DNA from: Larix kaempferi
Lineage: Eukaryota > Streptophyta > Pinopsida > Pinales > Pinaceae
DNA length: 64,000 bases
Direction of reading: 5' to 3'
Assembly (NCBI GenBank): GCA_027924585.1
Contig: BSBM01000763.1
Location: 823,001 to 887,000 of the forward strand
In this document: in pieces, positions 61,931 through 64,000 of the stretch
Layout: every line of letters starts with the position of its first letter
Position numbering within the stretch: the first letter of the stretch is position 1
Translations under genes and position numbers: made by a program
Notes under the pieces: model-generated
What the model was told of the DNA's origin: nothing
Database searches by the model: none
The model's input: only the letters and a program-made list of their open reading frames with translations

Positions 61931-63900
61931 TATATTGCAAGACCTTTAGACCTTGAACATATTACTTTGGCCGAGTTTTCCTCTTGTTACATATGCAATA
62001 ACTCACGCCTTAGAAAAAGAAAGCAAAATGCAGTCATACGCTATGTTCGATATAATGAGCACAAAGACCTAGAGAACTTATATAGAGAAAAAATGATGTT
62101 GTTTTTACCCTTTCGACAAAATTAAAATGTTCTAAAACAAAATACATAAACATGGACAAAAGCATACCCGCTACATAGGCTATCCATAGAACAAATTGAA
62201 CAAAATTTCATAGCTAAACCAAAAAATTATTGGGGTGACATTGACATAGTCGCCAAGACAAATGACTCCAAAAACGAACAACTTTTTATTAGAGAAACAT
62301 TTTGTGAAAAACAAATTTCCCTTTCTTTGTCTGATAGATATGACATTAAAAATGATTTGCCGCACATAACATTCTCCAAGAAAGTTGCAGTTGGTTCTGG
62401 AAATGCATTTGAAACTATGAAACTTCCCTATAGCATTAGCAAAGAAGCCTACTTTTCCATTAGGAAAAAACTTAATAAATAACAACAAGCAATAGTAAAA
62501 GAAATCATAATGAGAAAGAAAGCCAACCCAACCACACCAATTCATTTGTTCGTGATTTGCCCCGCCGACACAAGAAAAAAATTTGTCGCAAAAGCAATTT
62601 ACCATGGGCTTATGCACTTCCACAACATGGGCCTTTGTAGCAATCCTCTTAAAAATAAAGAAATTATACTTGCATTTACTGGAAGAGCTGCACAAAATGT
62701 TGATGGTGTTACGGTGCATTCAGCACTTCGCTTTCCTTTGACATTGACAAACATGCTTCCACTAAGCTACAACTCATTGGACCTATTGTCCAATGACTTT
62801 GAACAGTTGCGACTAGTTCTGATTGACGAAGTGTCTTTAATTGGTGCTTGAATGCTCTGGAGCATTGACAAAAGATTACATGAAATTATGCGTACTCCCA
62901 ATTCTCCATTTGGAAATTTGGACATTATTTTCTGCGAAGACTTGTGTCAAGTCCAACATCTCAAAGATTCTTGGGTATTTGAACAAGTGAATGTTGACTC
63001 ACATCCATTTCCTTATAGCTTCTGGAAACATAACTTTAGATGCTTTCATCTCACGCAAGTTATGAGACAAGAAGACCCAACCTTCATTTCAATCTTGAAT
63101 AGAATCAAAATGAACTTGCAAACAGATGTTGACATTGAAATATTAAATAGCCATTGCTATAGAGAACCTCCAAATGACCCAACATTCTTCTTCCTTTTTT
63201 ATAGAAACAAGGATGTTGATGAACAAAACAAAAAGATGTTGGCAATTTCCCAAACAAAAGCATGTACATTGCAATCGATCGACAAGGAAATAGACACGAT
63301 AGAATTCAACTTGTATCAAAATGGCCAAATGGACTTGCCATTTGAAATTGTTTTGAAACAAAATATGCTTGTTGAACTAGTTGGGGGGGACTTTGCAATA
63401 GACAATGGCCTTCTAAATGATGCAGAAGGCAATTTCAAAGGATTTACGTCAAATGGAATTGACATAGTTTGGAATGAATTTAGCCTACCGTCAACTGGTG
63501 CAATGCAAAGAGCAAAAATGAAACATCACTTTGCATCAAGCACTCCCTGTACATGGACACCTATCACACGAATAACTAGGCAAATGGAATCCACAGGTAA
63601 AAAACATATACTTCGGCAACAATTCCTTATCCGATTGGCGTGCGCATGAACCATTCATAGATCGCAAGGACTTACAATGGACAAATTGGCATTTGATCCA
63701 AAAGGTATCACCCAACATGGAATGGTATATACTACATTGTCACTTGTTAAATAAATGGACCATTTATACCTCGTAAACAAATTACAACAGAAGAATTTAT
63801 GTCTCTCATATTAAGTTTCCATGGAAATAGACATGCTCCAAAAAGAGGTAGCCCTGCAATTCCAATATGGCTTTCTGTCATTTGAAAACAAAGACCACCT
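61931..63900 (+). pseudogene. Helentron PIF1-like helicase domain
   Basis: One frame with stops at about 62123, 62147, 62480, 62849, 63647, 63749 and 63818. The Walker A region is badly degraded (CPADTRKKF in place of a GxxGxGKT loop, residues 17-25 of the 62510 frame). The Walker B DEVSLIG (residues 106-112), the FCEDLCQ region, VMRQEDPTF and LVGGDFAIDNG are readable. The motif near 63641-63670 reads LACA-stop-TIHRSQGLT, typical of PIF1 helicases. In an active element this domain unwinds DNA during transposition. Confidence 0.87.
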
Positions 63901-63910
63901 GCGTCTATGC

Positions 63911-64000
63911 TCATTGAACACAAGAAGTCTTTTGCTACATATCGACAATATTGTTAATGACTATGACATAATGAAAGCCAATATATTGTGCTTGCAAGAA
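63911..64000 (+). pseudogene. start of EEP (AP-endonuclease-like) domain, cut by window end
   Basis: In frame with the helicase, the last 90 bases read SLNTRSLLLHI, then NDYDIMKANILCLQE. This matches the N-terminus of endonuclease/exonuclease/phosphatase domains, where the Asn (63917-63919) and the Glu of LQE (63998-64000) are active-site residues. An EEP domain downstream of the helicase is the hallmark of Helentrons. Only the first 30 residues are in the window. Confidence 0.75.

Larger units (their letters stand above)
58021..64000 (+). mobile_element. decayed Helentron/Helitron2-type Helitron, cut by window end
   Basis: The domains read OTU, OTU, zinc-finger/DUF6570-like, HUH-Y2 Rep, PIF1-like helicase, EEP endonuclease. 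Rep plus helicase defines a rolling-circle Helitron, and the C-terminal EEP domain with OTU protease marks the Helentron/Helitron2 branch. The coding sequence uses three frames: one to about 60785, a second to about 61930 and a third to the window end. That means only two frameshifts but at least a dozen stops. The true ends are not visible; the 3' end lies beyond 64000. Confidence 0.87.

Overview
The window looks like nuclear DNA of a seed plant, most likely a conifer or other gymnosperm. It is AT-rich, almost gene-free and full of decayed transposable elements, including two Penelope-like elements with GIY-YIG endonucleases of the kind described from conifers. I read one intact host gene and everything else as intergenic DNA or mobile-element debris.

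Left part (1-10.9 kb): AT-rich intergenic DNA. It holds a 539-bp GC-richer insert flanked by a perfect 42-bp direct repeat (3948-4570). On the minus strand is a compact three-exon gene (6207-5645) for a secreted 109-residue precursor. Its C-terminal motif matches the tyrosine-sulfated PSY peptide family.

10.9-21.9 kb: a decayed Ty3/Gypsy chromovirus (PBS, gag, protease, RT, RNase H, integrase, chromodomain, start of 3' LTR; about 10.95-16.1 kb), followed by an unrecognised transposon-like coiled-coil coding region (17.9-21.2 kb) and an LTR-like tail.

20.26-54.68 kb: a head-to-tail duplication of about 16 kb. Unit 1 is 20257-36174 and unit 2 is 36175-54682. Both outer breakpoints share the 9-mer CAGTTTGAA. 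Each unit carries the 3' part of the coiled-coil coding region, its LTR-like tail, a Penelope-like element between long inverted repeats with a 13-bp target duplication, and several kb of repeats. Unit 2 has also gained a 3525-bp solo LTR (TG..CA, target duplication AGCCT) and lacks about 1.04 kb present in unit 1.

54.6-58 kb: a 154-bp higher-order repeat at the right breakpoint, a third short copy of a unit sequence, and unassigned DNA.

58-64 kb: a decayed Helitron of the Helentron/Helitron2 type, cut by the window end. In order it encodes two OTU-protease-like domains, a zinc-finger/DUF6570-like region, a HUH/Y2 Rep domain, a PIF1-like helicase and the start of an EEP (AP-endonuclease-like) domain. 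Two frameshifts and many stops show it is dead.

All identity figures are estimates by eye. Family calls rest on motifs I recognised, not on searches.
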